Positions 1 through 8,938 of a stretch of 64,000 bases of DNA are shown piece after piece. Location of the stretch: contig NZ_CP089538.1 in the NCBI RefSeq assembly GCF_021233055.1, forward strand, positions 101,001-165,000, written 5' to 3'. The position numbers and the translations under genes are program-made. Each line of letters starts with the position of its first letter. The first letter of the stretch is position 1. The notes beneath the pieces are model-generated. The model was not told the origin of the DNA and did not search any database. It saw only the letters and a list, made by a program, of their open reading frames with translations. This DNA comes from Spirosoma oryzicola (GTDB taxonomy: Bacteria > Bacteroidota > Bacteroidia > Cytophagales > Spirosomataceae).

Positions 1-36
1 GAGAAATTGAAAACGGCTGAGCAGGCCATTGGTTAG
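1..36 (+). CDS. C-terminal tail of an unknown protein (partial)
   Basis: The first 12 codons read through without a stop and end with TAG at 34-36. The tail is charged and helix-like. A strong rho-independent terminator follows 20 bases later, which supports a real gene ending here. Because an RND permease lies downstream, a periplasmic adaptor or outer-membrane channel is conceivable, but 11 residues do not allow identification and the terminator separates the two. Confidence 0.4.
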   Translation, partial: EKLKTAEQAIG

Positions 37-56
37 GAACAGAAAGTAGTCACAAG

Positions 57-78
57 AAGCCCCGAACGGGGCTTTTTT
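57..78 (+). terminator. Rho-independent terminator
   Basis: A 7-bp GC-rich stem (57-63 with 68-74) with a 4-base loop, followed by a run of T. It ends the gene that enters from the left edge. Confidence 0.85.
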
Positions 79-196
79 GTTGCTATTGGTATCGTTTCAG
101 CGATACAGAAATTGTAGCTTACTTATAAAAAATAAGAGAAAAAGGTAATCTAGTTGCGAAACGAGTTTAATGCTGTAAGCTTCGGCCTATCCTGTT

Positions 197-204
197 TATC
201 TTTG
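197..204 (+). promoter_or_regulatory. Possible Bacteroidota -7 element (TATCTTTG)
   Basis: A perfect TAnnTTTG box lies 22 bases before the ATG at 226. No good TTG is present about 20 bases upstream, so the promoter is only partly supported. Confidence 0.4.
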
Positions 205-225
205 TCTAGGTACTGACTGGCGTTA

Positions 226-633
226 ATGAAGAAAAAGAAAAGACATAGCGCGTTGATACACCGGCTGATTTGCCTGTTGATGGCGCTGCATGTCATTAAT
301 CTTAGCATTGACCCGCCCGACCAGTACGGAACCACTTCGCGGCCCTACGAGCAAGCCGAAGACTTGTCTGTCAACGACATTGAGAGTTTTGGCGAGCTTC
401 TGTTGGAAGAATGCTTTGGCCTTGTTGACGCTGTTCCTGAGCACGATGAACCCGATGAAGAATCAAGTCTGACTAAACTAGGACAAGACTACGTTTTCGT
501 CAAATCCTTTGTGTTTGCTCCGTTGGTATTGGTGGCTCGATTTCTTGTAGCCGAGTTTATTCCCTTCAACGTCATGCGTGTGCCTACCCACGTGCTGGAC
601 ATTCTGTCTCCGCCCCCTCAGGTTACGCTTTAA
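226..633 (+). CDS. Small conserved acidic membrane-anchored protein next to an RND pump
   Basis: 135 residues. Residues 1-7 are very basic (MKKKKRH), followed by a hydrophobic stretch at about 10-26 that could be a signal anchor, then an acidic part with PEHDEPDEE near residue 72. A second hydrophobic segment lies at about 95-115. From memory, small proteins with this pattern (a conserved LH-V-N-S-D stretch, then EDLS-ND-ES and an acidic His/Asp run) occur near metal-efflux genes in Bacteroidota; this needs a profile search. A role as metal-sensing or accessory factor of the downstream pump is an inference from context. About 165-225 bases separate it from the RND gene, on the same strand. 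Confidence 0.65.
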   Translation: MKKKKRHSALIHRLICLLMALHVINLSIDPPDQYGTTSRPYEQAEDLSVNDIESFGELLLEECFGLVDAVPEHDEPDEESSLTKLGQDYVFVKSFVFAPLVLVARFLVAEFIPFNVMRVPTHVLDILSPPPQVTL

Positions 634-858
634 GTTTCTTTCCCTACAATCGCTATCCCGGAAGTAATGCTGACCGGACGGCATCCGTCGTTTGGCAGGA
701 TAGCGTTACGTTGCTGTTTTTACCAGACAAACTATATACAGGCGCTGTCAAGCGTGTCTGGGCTTTCCTGCATACCGTTCTGAAGCCATCGACTTACCAT
801 GTCCGAACAGGATAGGCAGTCAGTCGTGCGTGCTCGCGTAATTATCAATACTACCTTC

Positions 859-3800
859 ATGTTTAGCTTATTTATTAGAAGACCGCTTTTGTCAGCGGTG
901 ATATCCGTACTGATTACGTTACTGGGTTTATTGGCGCTCAGTGGCTTACCCGTTACTCAATTTCCTGATATCGTGCCGCCCTCGGTAACGGTAACCGCCA
1001 CCTATACCGGGGCGAATGCCGAAGTGTGTACTAAAGCGGTAGCGACTCCGCTGGAACGAGCGATCAATGGTGTACCGGGCATGACTTACATGAACAGCGT
1101 TTCCAGTAACGACGGCACGACGTTAATCCAGGTTTTTTTCAACGTAGGAACCGATCCCGATCTGGCGGCTATGAACGTCCAGAACCGGGTAACGTCCGTT
1201 CTGGACGAATTGCCTGCAGAAGTGATTAAAGCCGGGGTAATTACCGAAAAAGAGGTAAACAGTATGCTGCTCTACCTCAATCTGGTGAGTACCGATCCCG
1301 ATATGGACGAGAAGTTTATTTACAACTTCGCCGATATCAATATCCTGGCTGAACTAAAGCGAATCGAAGGCGTAGGCTTTGCCGATATCATGGGGGCTCG
1401 GGAGTATTCAATGCGCGTGTGGCTGAAGCCAGACCGGATGACAGCCTACAATATTTCGGCGGAGGAGATAGTCGAATCGATTCAAAAGCAAAATGTCGAA
1501 GCTGCTCCGGGTAAAGCGGGTGAAAGTGCCGACCGAAGTCCGCAGGTGCTTCAATATGTGATGCGCTATACCGGCAAGTTTAATCAGCCTCAGCAGTATC
1601 AGAATCTTGTTTTACGGGCTAATCCAGATGGATCAATACTGCGCTTGAAAGATGTAGCCGAGATCGAATTCGGATCAGCCGATTACAGCGTAACGTCAAA
1701 AACCGATGGGCGCCCGTCGGCTTCGATTATGCTTAAACAGCGGCCCGGCTCGAATGCGCGTGATATCATCAATAACGTAAAGAAACGCATGGCCGAGATT
1801 AAGGAAACTTCGTTTCCGCCCGGCATGACCTACAACTTTGCCTACGACGTATCGCGCTTTCTCGATGCATCGATTCACGAAGTTGTTCGTACGCTTCTGG
1901 AAGCCTTTGTGCTGGTGTTTATTGTCGTTTTTCTGTTTCTACAAGACTGGCGGTCTACTCTGATCTGTGCCTTGGTAGTGCCGGTAGCGCTGATTGGGGC
2001 CTTCGCCTTTATGAGTCTGATTGGTTTCTCGATCAACCTCTTGACCTTGTTTGCACTCGTGCTTGCCATCGGGGTTGTGGTCGATGATGGTATTGTGGTT
2101 GTCGAAGCTGTTCACGCCAAAATGAGCGAGGAGCACCTTCCGCCCCGTGAGGCTACGATGGAAGCCATGAAAGAAATCAGCAGTGCCCTGATTGCCATCA
2201 CGCTGGTCATGTCGGCGGTCTTTGTACCGGTGGCTTTCTTGGCGGGGCCTGTTGGGATTTTTTATCGCCAGTTCTCGCTTACCCTGGCGGTCGCTATTCT
2301 TATTTCGGGTCTGAATGCATTGACTCTGACACCCGCTCTGTGTGCACTGCTTTTACGACCGGCCCATGATCATGCTCCAACCGGCTTGCTGGGTCGGTTT
2401 TTTGCGGGCTTCAACCGGGGTTTCGACGCCCTGACCGGTCGCTACCAAAAGCTACTGAGAAGCGTTGTGCGTCGAGGAGTCGTAACGATTGCTATGCTGG
2501 TGTTATTCGCGGGTGGTACCTGGGGAGTTAGCTCTTTGCTGCCCAGCGGCTTTATCCCGACCGAAGATCAGGGCATGATCTACGCCAACGTAACTACGCC
2601 TGCCGGAGCAACGGTGCAACGAACCGAAAATGTGCTGGATAAAATTCAGCAGGTAGCCTCAAAGATGGACGCCGTTGAAAACGTATCGACCCTGTCCGGA
2701 TTTAGCCTGATGACCGATGGAGCGGGCGCTTCGTATGGAATGGGAATGATCAATCTTAAAGACTGGAAAGACCGGGGACAGTCCGTCGATGATGTTATTG
2801 CCGCGCTGGAAGCCAAAACTCAACACATTCAGGATGCCAGCATTCAGTATTTTTCTCCGCCGACGGTACCTGGTTTTGGTAATTCCAGCGGTTTTGAGCT
2901 ACGGATGCTGGATCGCACCGGATCGGGCGATTTGCAGAAGACAAAGAAAGTAGCCGACGGATTCATTGCGGCCCTGAAAAAGCGGCCCGAGATTGGCGAT
3001 GCTTTCACCAGTTTCAATCCGGATTATCCGCAATACATGCTGCACGTCGATCAGGACAAGGCTGCGCAAAAAGGAGTATCGATTGACAATGCGATGAATA
3101 CCCTACAAACGTTGATGGGAAGCCTGTACGCCACCAACTTTATTCGCTTCGGGCAAATGTACCGTGTCTTTGTGCAGGCGGCTCCTGAGTATCGCGCCAA
3201 ACCCGAAGACGTTTTAAATCTTTACGTGAAGAACGACCAGGGTGAAATGGTGCCTTATGCCAACTTCGTTACCCTTGAGCGCGTGTACGGACCAGAGCAA
3301 CTGACGCGCTACAATATGTATACATCGGCGCTCATCAACGGGGAAGCGGCAAAAGGGTACAGTAGTGGGGATGCCCTGCGCGCAGTCGAGGAAGTTGCCA
3401 GCACGACCCTGCCGCGTGGTTATTCGTTTGAATGGTCAGGTATGTCGCGCGAAGAAATTCTGTCGGGCGATCAGGCAATCTATATTTTTCTAATCTGTCT
3501 GGTCTTTGTCTACCTGTTGCTGGTTGCCCAGTACGAAAGCCTGTTTTTGCCCTTGCCCGTCCTGCTGTCTTTGCCTGCCGGTATATTCGGTTCGTTTCTG
3601 TGCCTTCAGCTTGCTGGCTTACAAAACAATATTTATGCGCAGGTAGCGCTGGTGATGTTAATCGGTCTGCTGGGAAAAAACGCGATTCTGATTGTTGAAT
3701 TTGCCAATCAACGTCAGCAGGAAGGGTTATCCATTGTTAAAGCGGCAATAGAAGGTGCTGTTACCCGGCTAAGACCGATCCTTATGACATCGCTGGCATT

Positions 3801-4047
3801 TATTGCGGGCTTGATTCCTCTTTGTATGGCGTCGGGCGCTGGTGCGTTGGGAAACCGCTCTATCGGGACAGCCGCTGCCGGTGGAATGCTTATAGGAACC
3901 GTATTTGGCCTTATTCTAGTCCCTGGCTTGTACGTTTTGTTTGCTACGCTTGCCCTGCGGTTCCAAAGCAAAAAGCTTAAGCTGGACGACGATCTGATTT
4001 TGAACGCCTTAGCCAAGAAAACCAAAATCAGCGATTCCAACAATTAA
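859..4047 (+). CDS. RND-family multidrug/HAE1-type efflux permease
   Basis: Inner-membrane proton-driven efflux pump of the AcrB/HAE1 class, which with an adaptor and an outer-membrane channel exports drugs or other toxic compounds. The frame is open from an ATG at 799 (1082 residues), but AcrB-like proteins begin at the MFSLFIRRP motif, so 859 is preferred (1062 residues). Numbered from 799, the paired aspartates of the proton relay are D429-D430 (VVVDDGIVVVE) and the partner lysine is K960 (LLGKNAILIVEF). Two halves, each with membrane segments and a periplasmic porter loop, are visible. Length is normal. No adaptor or channel gene follows; upstream is only the small acidic protein, so partners are either left of the window or encoded elsewhere. 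Heavy-metal CzcA function is less likely because the relay motif is AcrB-like. Confidence 0.92.
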   Translation: MFSLFIRRPLLSAVISVLITLLGLLALSGLPVTQFPDIVPPSVTVTATYTGANAEVCTKAVATPLERAINGVPGMTYMNSVSSNDGTTLIQVFFNVGTDPDLAAMNVQNRVTSVLDELPAEVIKAGVITEKEVNSMLLYLNLVSTDPDMDEKFIYNFADINILAELKRIEGVGFADIMGAREYSMRVWLKPDRMTAYNISAEEIVESIQKQNVEAAPGKAGESADRSPQVLQYVMRYTGKFNQPQQYQNLVLRANPDGSILRLKDVAEIEFGSADYSVTSKTDGRPSASIMLKQRPGSNARDIINNVKKRMAEIKETSFPPGMTYNFAYDVSRFLDASIHEVVRTLLEAFVLVFIVVFLFLQDWRSTLICALVVPVALIGAFAFMSLIGFSINLLTLFALVLAIGVVVDDGIVVVEAVHAKMSEEHLPPREATMEAMKEISSALIAITLVMSAVFVPVAFLAGPVGIFYRQFSLTLAVAILISGLNALTLTPALCALLLRPAHDHAPTGLLGRFFAGFNRGFDALTGRYQKLLRSVVRRGVVTIAMLVLFAGGTWGVSSLLPSGFIPTEDQGMIYANVTTPAGATVQRTENVLDKIQQVASKMDAVENVSTLSGFSLMTDGAGASYGMGMINLKDWKDRGQSVDDVIAALEAKTQHIQDASIQYFSPPTVPGFGNSSGFELRMLDRTGSGDLQKTKKVADGFIAALKKRPEIGDAFTSFNPDYPQYMLHVDQDKAAQKGVSIDNAMNTLQTLMGSLYATNFIRFGQMYRVFVQAAPEYRAKPEDVLNLYVKNDQGEMVPYANFVTLERVYGPEQLTRYNMYTSALINGEAAKGYSSGDALRAVEEVASTTLPRGYSFEWSGMSREEILSGDQAIYIFLICLVFVYLLLVAQYESLFLPLPVLLSLPAGIFGSFLCLQLAGLQNNIYAQVALVMLIGLLGKNAILIVEFANQRQQEGLSIVKAAIEGAVTRLRPILMTSLAFIAGLIPLCMASGAGALGNRSIGTAAAGGMLIGTVFGLILVPGLYVLFATLALRFQSKKLKLDDDLILNALAKKTKISDSNN

Positions 4048-4049
4048 AA

Positions 4050-4105
4050 CGTATAACTTCTGGCTTACGGCTTGGCACTTACGTCTGTAAGCCAGAAGTT
4101 ATACG
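4050..4105. terminator. Long inverted repeat after the RND gene
   Basis: Perfect 19-bp arms (4050-4068 and 4087-4105) with an 18-base loop start directly after the RND stop codon. There is no clear T-run, so it may act as a terminator or as a 3' end stabiliser. Confidence 0.6.
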
Positions 4106-4469
4106 ATTATGTGTTTTGTAACTAGCTGTAATGTAGCATTTTATCGTTTAATTGTGCTTTGTTCGATGTGGTATATCCCGTTGTTTAGGTTGTCTTTCCT
4201 TATAGATAGTACCGTCTAGTAAATTTGAAATTGTCAATTACCATACTATAAGCCAAATAATTTACTCCTTGAGCGAGCAAATTCCTTATTATTTAAGGGT
4301 TTTAGCGAATATTGCTAGTTATCTATATAAATGTTTCTACTAATGATGTACGTACAATATCTGTTTAAACAATCTGGTGTTGTAACCGTTAGTTGACTTA
4401 TAAAATTCTGTATTATCTTTGTTTCTACAATAATTCACACCGCCGTTAAAAAGCATCAACACATTTGCT
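4106..4469. other. AT-rich intergenic region before the sigma factor
   Basis: Apart from the promoter at 4393-4421, no gene, RNA or repeat is visible. It is strongly AT-rich and has stops in all frames. Confidence 0.6.
4393..4421 (+). promoter_or_regulatory. Bacteroidota-type promoter for the ECF sigma factor
   Basis: TTG at 4393-4395, an 18-base spacer, and TATCTTTG at 4414-4421 match the primary sigma consensus of Bacteroidota. Transcription would start about 40 bases upstream of the ATG at 4470. Confidence 0.7.
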
Positions 4470-5018
4470 ATGAAAAAGGCCAAGGTAGCGGATGAGCAGT
4501 TAGTAAAAGCATTCCAGGGAGCAAACGAAGAGGACTCTTTCGAAGCGCTTTACAACCGCTATGTTACTAAAGTTTACCAAAAGTGCTTGTCCATTACCAA
4601 AGATTCTGAAGCTGCTCAGGACTACACACAGGATATTTTTCTGAAGGTATTCAATAAGTTAGATACGTTCCAGAACCGATCTACTTTTTCCACCTGGCTG
4701 TATTCGATTTCTCATCACTACTGTCTTGATCAATTGCGGTTGACCAAGCGGCTTAACATGGAATCCCTGTCGGACGAAATCATAAGCGGAGTGGCGGAAC
4801 CCGAAGCTCCCGTTTCCGTTGAAAACCAACTACAGGTGTTGGAACGGGTTATGAACGACTTATCGCCCGACGAAGTAAAGCTGCTTCGGATGAAACACGA
4901 AGAAGGGCTAAGTGTCAAGGAGATCAGCTCGTATTACAACATTTCGGAAAGTGCGGTTAAAATGCGCCTGAAACGGACGCGCGACAAGCTACAGGAACTA
5001 TACCTCAGCCATTATTAG
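4470..5018 (+). CDS. ECF-type RNA polymerase sigma factor
   Basis: 182 residues. Region 2 (about residues 24-92) contains the core-binding and -10-binding parts, with YTQDIFLKVFNKL and the STFSTWLYSISHH segment. Region 4 (about residues 125-178) has the LSPDEVKLLRMKHEEGLS and helix-turn-helix pattern ending in VKMRLKRTRDKL. There is no region 1.1 or 3, typical of ECF factors that direct RNA polymerase to a small regulon. No anti-sigma factor gene is adjacent on either side, unlike the FecI/FecR arrangement common in this phylum, so control is probably by another mechanism. It has its own promoter at 4393-4421. Confidence 0.93.
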   Translation: MKKAKVADEQLVKAFQGANEEDSFEALYNRYVTKVYQKCLSITKDSEAAQDYTQDIFLKVFNKLDTFQNRSTFSTWLYSISHHYCLDQLRLTKRLNMESLSDEIISGVAEPEAPVSVENQLQVLERVMNDLSPDEVKLLRMKHEEGLSVKEISSYYNISESAVKMRLKRTRDKLQELYLSHY

Positions 5019-5175
5019 CCAGGTGTTACCTTACCGTTCTAGGTTAAGGGTAGCAAGCCTACTGCTATGCGTGAGTTTGATCTATGTATTCCAATCGCTC
5101 AATTTTCTAGACACTTGTTCCGAAAGGTTGTTTAGTTGGTTATTGAGTTCATGTTATACATAAATCATAACTACC

Positions 5176-5382
5176 ATGGCAGATGCACCCGTTCAATTTC
5201 AACCCGGCGATCAGGTAGCTTTACTTGAAGGCGGGCCGCCGATGACGGTAAAAGCAGTAAACGATGACGGTCGAACTGTTACGTGCGAAAGTAGCAGCGA
5301 AGACAAGCCTAGTCAACAGGATTATGATGCAACGAAGCTCACCAAGCTTACCAGCGGTCAGGAGTTAGGAGCAAAATCATAA
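5176..5382 (+). CDS. Small YodC-like (DUF2158-type) protein
   Basis: 68 residues. The pattern FQPGDQVALLEGGPPMTVKAV, then a strand with TVTCES and a lysine-rich end, resembles the small beta-barrel DUF2158/YodC family (GD-V-LKSGGP-MTV). Function in that family is unknown; a cytoplasmic SH3-like fold is expected. There is no signal peptide. It is flanked by the sigma factor upstream (157 bases) and by two strong hairpins downstream, so it is probably transcribed alone and efficiently terminated. Confidence 0.65.
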   Translation: MADAPVQFQPGDQVALLEGGPPMTVKAVNDDGRTVTCESSSEDKPSQQDYDATKLTKLTSGQELGAKS

Positions 5383-5391
5383 GAACCACTG

Positions 5392-5427
5392 AAAACGTCA
5401 GTCTCATCAGGGCTGACGTTTTTTTGT
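5392..5427 (+). terminator. Rho-independent terminator of the 68-residue protein gene
   Basis: Arms 5392-5401 and 5413-5422 (10 bp) followed by a T-run. Confidence 0.85.
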
Positions 5428-5463
5428 ACGTAAAATGGGGAATCACCACATGTTTGCTTTCAT

Positions 5464-5497
5464 AAAAACGTCGGCTCATAGCATTGCCGACGTTTTT
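5464..5497. terminator. Second hairpin, bidirectional terminator-like
   Basis: Perfect 12-bp arms (5464-5475 and 5486-5497), with the A-run and T-run inside the stem. The first 7 bases of the GC part resemble the preceding terminator (ACGTC core), so the two may be related by duplication. Confidence 0.7.
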
Positions 5498-5884
5498 ATT
5501 ATTAAGCTGTGCATCTGTTGACTACAAGTGATTAGTGGCTAAAAAGAGTTTTGAAAATGTAAGCTGTAAAGCTATTTATAGAGTAATGAAATGCTTGTTT
5601 TCTAGCTATTCTATTGATTAAAGAGTAACAATTTGACACTGCCATTTTCTGACCGCTTACTCAAACGTATCTACACTTAATTAGGTAATAGAACACGTAT
5701 AATTAAATAAAATATGTGTACAATATGCTGTGGGACAACTGTTTATTTCGTTAATAGATCCATTGAAAATACTGTAAATAAAGCGTTTAGCCAACCGATA
5801 AATAAGAGCTTAAATAAGCGAGTTTGTAAAGCAAAACGAATATAATTTAATTTGTCCCCAGTTTTACATAAACAGTTATACCAC
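5498..5884. other. AT-rich intergenic region
   Basis: No gene or structured RNA recognised. Near the end, TTTG at 5823-5826 and TAATTTG at 5848-5854 form a promoter one base short of consensus, about 30 bases before the ATG at 5885. Confidence 0.5.
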
Positions 5885-6397
5885 ATGAAAAAATTTCACT
5901 TTTCGTTTTTGTTCGTAATAGCCCTGTTGTTGAGCACTCAATCATTTGCCCAATTAGCTATTGATAAAGGCACTAAATTTATAAACCTTGGTATCGGCGT
6001 AGGCGGTTACGGTTACTACTCTGGTGGTGGTGGTATTGGCCTAAATGCTGCTGCGGATTTTGGCGTGGCTCCAAATATTACCGTCGGTGGTGTAGTTGGT
6101 TATAGAAGTTATGGCAGTGTTGCATCTTACAACTATAACTCGTTTGATATTGGTGCCCGAGGCTCTTACCACTTTAATCAACTGCTCAACCTGACTACCG
6201 ATAAAGCCGATTTATACGCAGGTTTAGGCCTTTCTTACTTCTCGTTTTCTTACGGTGGTTTTGCTGACAATTATGGAACCGTGTATGTACCTGTTCATGT
6301 GGGTGGCCGTTATTTCTTCAGCGAAAAATTAGGTGCTTTTGCAGAGTTAGGCTCCAGCTTAGCTACACTGAAACTAGGACTTACGCTTAAACTATAA
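5885..6397 (+). CDS. Small outer-membrane beta-barrel protein
   Basis: 170 residues from the ATG at 5885, chosen because a clean signal peptide begins there (cleavage expected after SQSFAQ-like residues at about 23); the longer frame from a TTG at 5852 adds no known feature. The mature part is rich in Gly, Tyr and alternating polar/aromatic residues (GIGVGGYGYYSGGGG and similar), which is typical of an 8-10 stranded barrel, and ends in hydrophobic alternation (LKLGLTLKL). No ligand can be deduced. It has an isolated position with a shared terminator at 6413-6450. Confidence 0.75.
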   Translation: MKKFHFSFLFVIALLLSTQSFAQLAIDKGTKFINLGIGVGGYGYYSGGGGIGLNAAADFGVAPNITVGGVVGYRSYGSVASYNYNSFDIGARGSYHFNQLLNLTTDKADLYAGLGLSYFSFSYGGFADNYGTVYVPVHVGGRYFFSEKLGAFAELGSSLATLKLGLTLKL

Positions 6398-6412
6398 GAA
6401 TCAGGTATCATA

Positions 6413-6450
6413 CAAAAAGCGGGCATCTAACAGTAGATGCCCGCTTTTTG
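6413..6450. terminator. Bidirectional terminator between convergent genes
   Basis: Perfect 17-bp arms (6413-6429 and 6434-6450) and a 4-base loop, with A5 and T5 inside the stem base. It serves the barrel gene on the plus strand and the peptidase gene on the minus strand. Confidence 0.88.
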
Positions 6451-6463
6451 TATGTAAACTAGG

Positions 6464-8617
6464 CTACTTGCTAGCTATTTCCTTTAGATTGCGGACGCCC
6501 ATGTTCCATAGAATGAACGAATAAATATCGGCGGTTGTCTCGATATTCTTTTTCGTGTTACTAGCCCCGTGTCCTGAATTGGTATCGATACGAATCAGCA
6601 CCGGGTTCTGGCCTTTATAAACCTCCTGCAACGTAGCCGCGTATTTAAACGAGTGCGCAGGAACAACCCGGTCATCGTGGTCGGCGGTGGTGATGAGCGT
6701 AGCCGGGTAGTTGACTCCCGCTTTCAAATTATGAATAGGCGAGTACGCGTATAATGCTTTAAATTCGTCGGCGTTGTCGCTGCTGCCATAGTCGGCAATC
6801 CAGTTCCAGCCAATCGTGAATTTGTGAAACCGAAGCATATCCATTACACCCACCTGCGGAATAGCAACCCGAAACAGGTCGGGCCGCTGATTGATCACTG
6901 CACCCACGAGTAACCCACCGTTTGAACCGCCCTGTACCGCAAGCTTCGCGGGACTGGTATATTTCTGCGCTATCAGGTATTCGGCAGCTGCAATGAAATC
7001 GTCAAAGACATTCTGCTTCTTGAGCTTCATACCCTGTTCGTGCCATTTCTCACCATATTCGCTGCCGCCCCGCAAGTTGGCCTGAGCATACACGCCACCC
7101 TGTTCCAGGAAAGGAATTCGTAACGGACTAAAGGCTGGCGGAAGGCTAATATTAAAACCGCCGTAGCCGTACAAAAGTGTCGGGTTGGTACCGTCGAGTT
7201 TCATTCCTTTTCGATAGGTCAGAAACATAGGCACTTTTGTGCCGTCTTTGCTGGTGTAAAAAACCTGCTTCGTTTCGTAATCGGTTGGTTTGAAGTCTAC
7301 CTCCGGTGCCCGGAATACGGTGCTTTTGCGGGTAGCTATATCGTAACGATAGATCGTTGGGGGAAACGTAAATGATGTAAAGGTGTAGAAAACGAACTTA
7401 TCGTCTTTCTCACCGCCGAATCCGCCTGCTGAACCAATGGCTGGCAGTTGAATGTCGCTTTCCCGCTTTCCGGCGTAATCAAATACCTCGATTTTAGACG
7501 TCACGTCTTTCGAGTATTCAACGAATAGTTTTCCTCCGGCTGCGCTAACACTACCTTCAGCAATTGGCTCCGGTTTTTCCGGAATCAGTGGCGAGAAAGC
7601 TTTTGTCTTTGTTGAAAAGGCTACGACCTTGCTATTGGGGGCTTTTTCGTTCGTTAAAATCAGTAGGCGGTCGCCGTCGTTGTCAATGACGCCATAGCTG
7701 AAATCGGTTATTTCTTCGACGACCGGTGTAAACGTCTTTTGACCGGATTTTGAATCGACAAAAAGCAACGCGTTACCATCTTTACCCTTGCCCCGATCGC
7801 TAATGCTCAGCAGCAGGAAGCGTTCGTCCTCCGTTGTGCTGGCAATGTGGAAGCGCTGCGGATGTTGCGGATCTTCGTAAACCAACCGGTCGGCTGATTG
7901 CGGTGTGTTTAGCTTATGGTAATAAACCTGGTGGTTTTCGTTTTTAGCCGCCAGCGCACTACCTTCTGGCTTTGGGTACCGACTGTAATAAAAGCCGTCG
8001 CCCTGCCAGGCTGCGCCCGATACTTTTACCCACTCGATCTTGTCGGAAAGATACTGTTTGGTAGCCAAATCCATTACCTGATACTCCTGCCAGTCGGAAC
8101 CGCCCTTCGACAAACCAACCACAGCGTACTTACCATCTTTGGACAGCGAAAACGCACCCAACCGGGTTGTTCCGTCAGCCGATAGTTTGTTGGGATCGAT
8201 TACCAATTCTGGTTTGCCGTCAAGCCCTTTCTGACGGTACAGCACCGATTGATTCTGTAATCCGTCGTTTTTTGAAAAATAGAACCATTCGCCTTTCCGG
8301 CTGGGCGCTGAGTATTTTGGGTAGTTGTAAATTTGCTCGAGTCGGTTCTGAAGTTGCTGCCGGTACGGAATTTGTCCCAAGTAGTCAAACGTGACTTTGT
8401 TTTCGGCTTTGACCCATTCGGCGGTTTCCGCAGAGCGGTCGTCTTCCAGCCAGCGGTAAGGATCGGCAACCGTCGTACCGTGATAGGTATCGGTCTGGTC
8501 AACTTTTTTCGGTTTAGGGTAGGCTAAAGACCCGCTAGTGGTATTGCCTTCCGATTGAGCCAAAGCCGCAGAAGAACTGAGCATAAGCGATAAATAAACA
8601 AGGTTGAGAGAACGCAT
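6464..8617 (-). CDS. Secreted prolyl oligopeptidase (peptidase family S9A)
   Basis: 717 residues with an N-terminal signal peptide (about 21 residues ending ALAQ), so it acts in the periplasm or outside. Residues about 30-430 form the seven-bladed propeller typical of S9A; the alpha/beta hydrolase domain is C-terminal. The catalytic triad is visible: S565 in GGSNGG, D649 in DHDDRVVP, and H683 in SGHGAS. Family members cleave short peptides on the carboxyl side of proline. Length and motif spacing are normal. It is a single gene, convergent with the barrel gene and divergent from the esterase gene at 8939. Confidence 0.95.
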   Translation of the reverse strand: MRSLNLVYLSLMLSSSAALAQSEGNTTSGSLAYPKPKKVDQTDTYHGTTVADPYRWLEDDRSAETAEWVKAENKVTFDYLGQIPYRQQLQNRLEQIYNYPKYSAPSRKGEWFYFSKNDGLQNQSVLYRQKGLDGKPELVIDPNKLSADGTTRLGAFSLSKDGKYAVVGLSKGGSDWQEYQVMDLATKQYLSDKIEWVKVSGAAWQGDGFYYSRYPKPEGSALAAKNENHQVYYHKLNTPQSADRLVYEDPQHPQRFHIASTTEDERFLLLSISDRGKGKDGNALLFVDSKSGQKTFTPVVEEITDFSYGVIDNDGDRLLILTNEKAPNSKVVAFSTKTKAFSPLIPEKPEPIAEGSVSAAGGKLFVEYSKDVTSKIEVFDYAGKRESDIQLPAIGSAGGFGGEKDDKFVFYTFTSFTFPPTIYRYDIATRKSTVFRAPEVDFKPTDYETKQVFYTSKDGTKVPMFLTYRKGMKLDGTNPTLLYGYGGFNISLPPAFSPLRIPFLEQGGVYAQANLRGGSEYGEKWHEQGMKLKKQNVFDDFIAAAEYLIAQKYTSPAKLAVQGGSNGGLLVGAVINQRPDLFRVAIPQVGVMDMLRFHKFTIGWNWIADYGSSDNADEFKALYAYSPIHNLKAGVNYPATLITTADHDDRVVPAHSFKYAATLQEVYKGQNPVLIRIDTNSGHGASNTKKNIETTADIYSFILWNMGVRNLKEIASK

Positions 8618-8938
8618 AAAATGAGGAGCCGTTGATGAGAGGCAACGTACTACGAAGAACGGTTTAGAAAACTGAAATTACAAGTTAGCTTTTACAATCG
8701 GCTTCCTACCGTTTTGATCATTGGCATACGTATTGATCCTACCGAATCGATTGATACATAGAAAAATGTACCTTCATTTATAGGTAAGAATGCGATTGAT
8801 TCCTCAAAACGTACTTATTCTTTCACTAATTTTGACTAGTCTATCGGTGACCTGGTTGCCGTAAGGCTTTTGTTAGCGAGGAAAAGCCGGTTGCTTTTGG
8901 CGCTACCTCAGTTTTCGTAGTAGCTTAGACTAACTTTC
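8618..8938. other. Divergent intergenic region
   Basis: Promoters for the peptidase (minus) and the esterase-like gene (plus) must lie here. A TAATTTTG box at 8827-8834 fits a plus-strand -7 element, but the nearest TTG (8796-8798) is 28 bases away, too far for a normal spacer. Nothing else is visible. Confidence 0.45.

Noticed and set aside
799..858. Upstream start of the RND permease at 799
   Set aside because: The extra 20 residues are charged and not part of the family; the membrane-leading motif MFSLFIRRP starts at 859.
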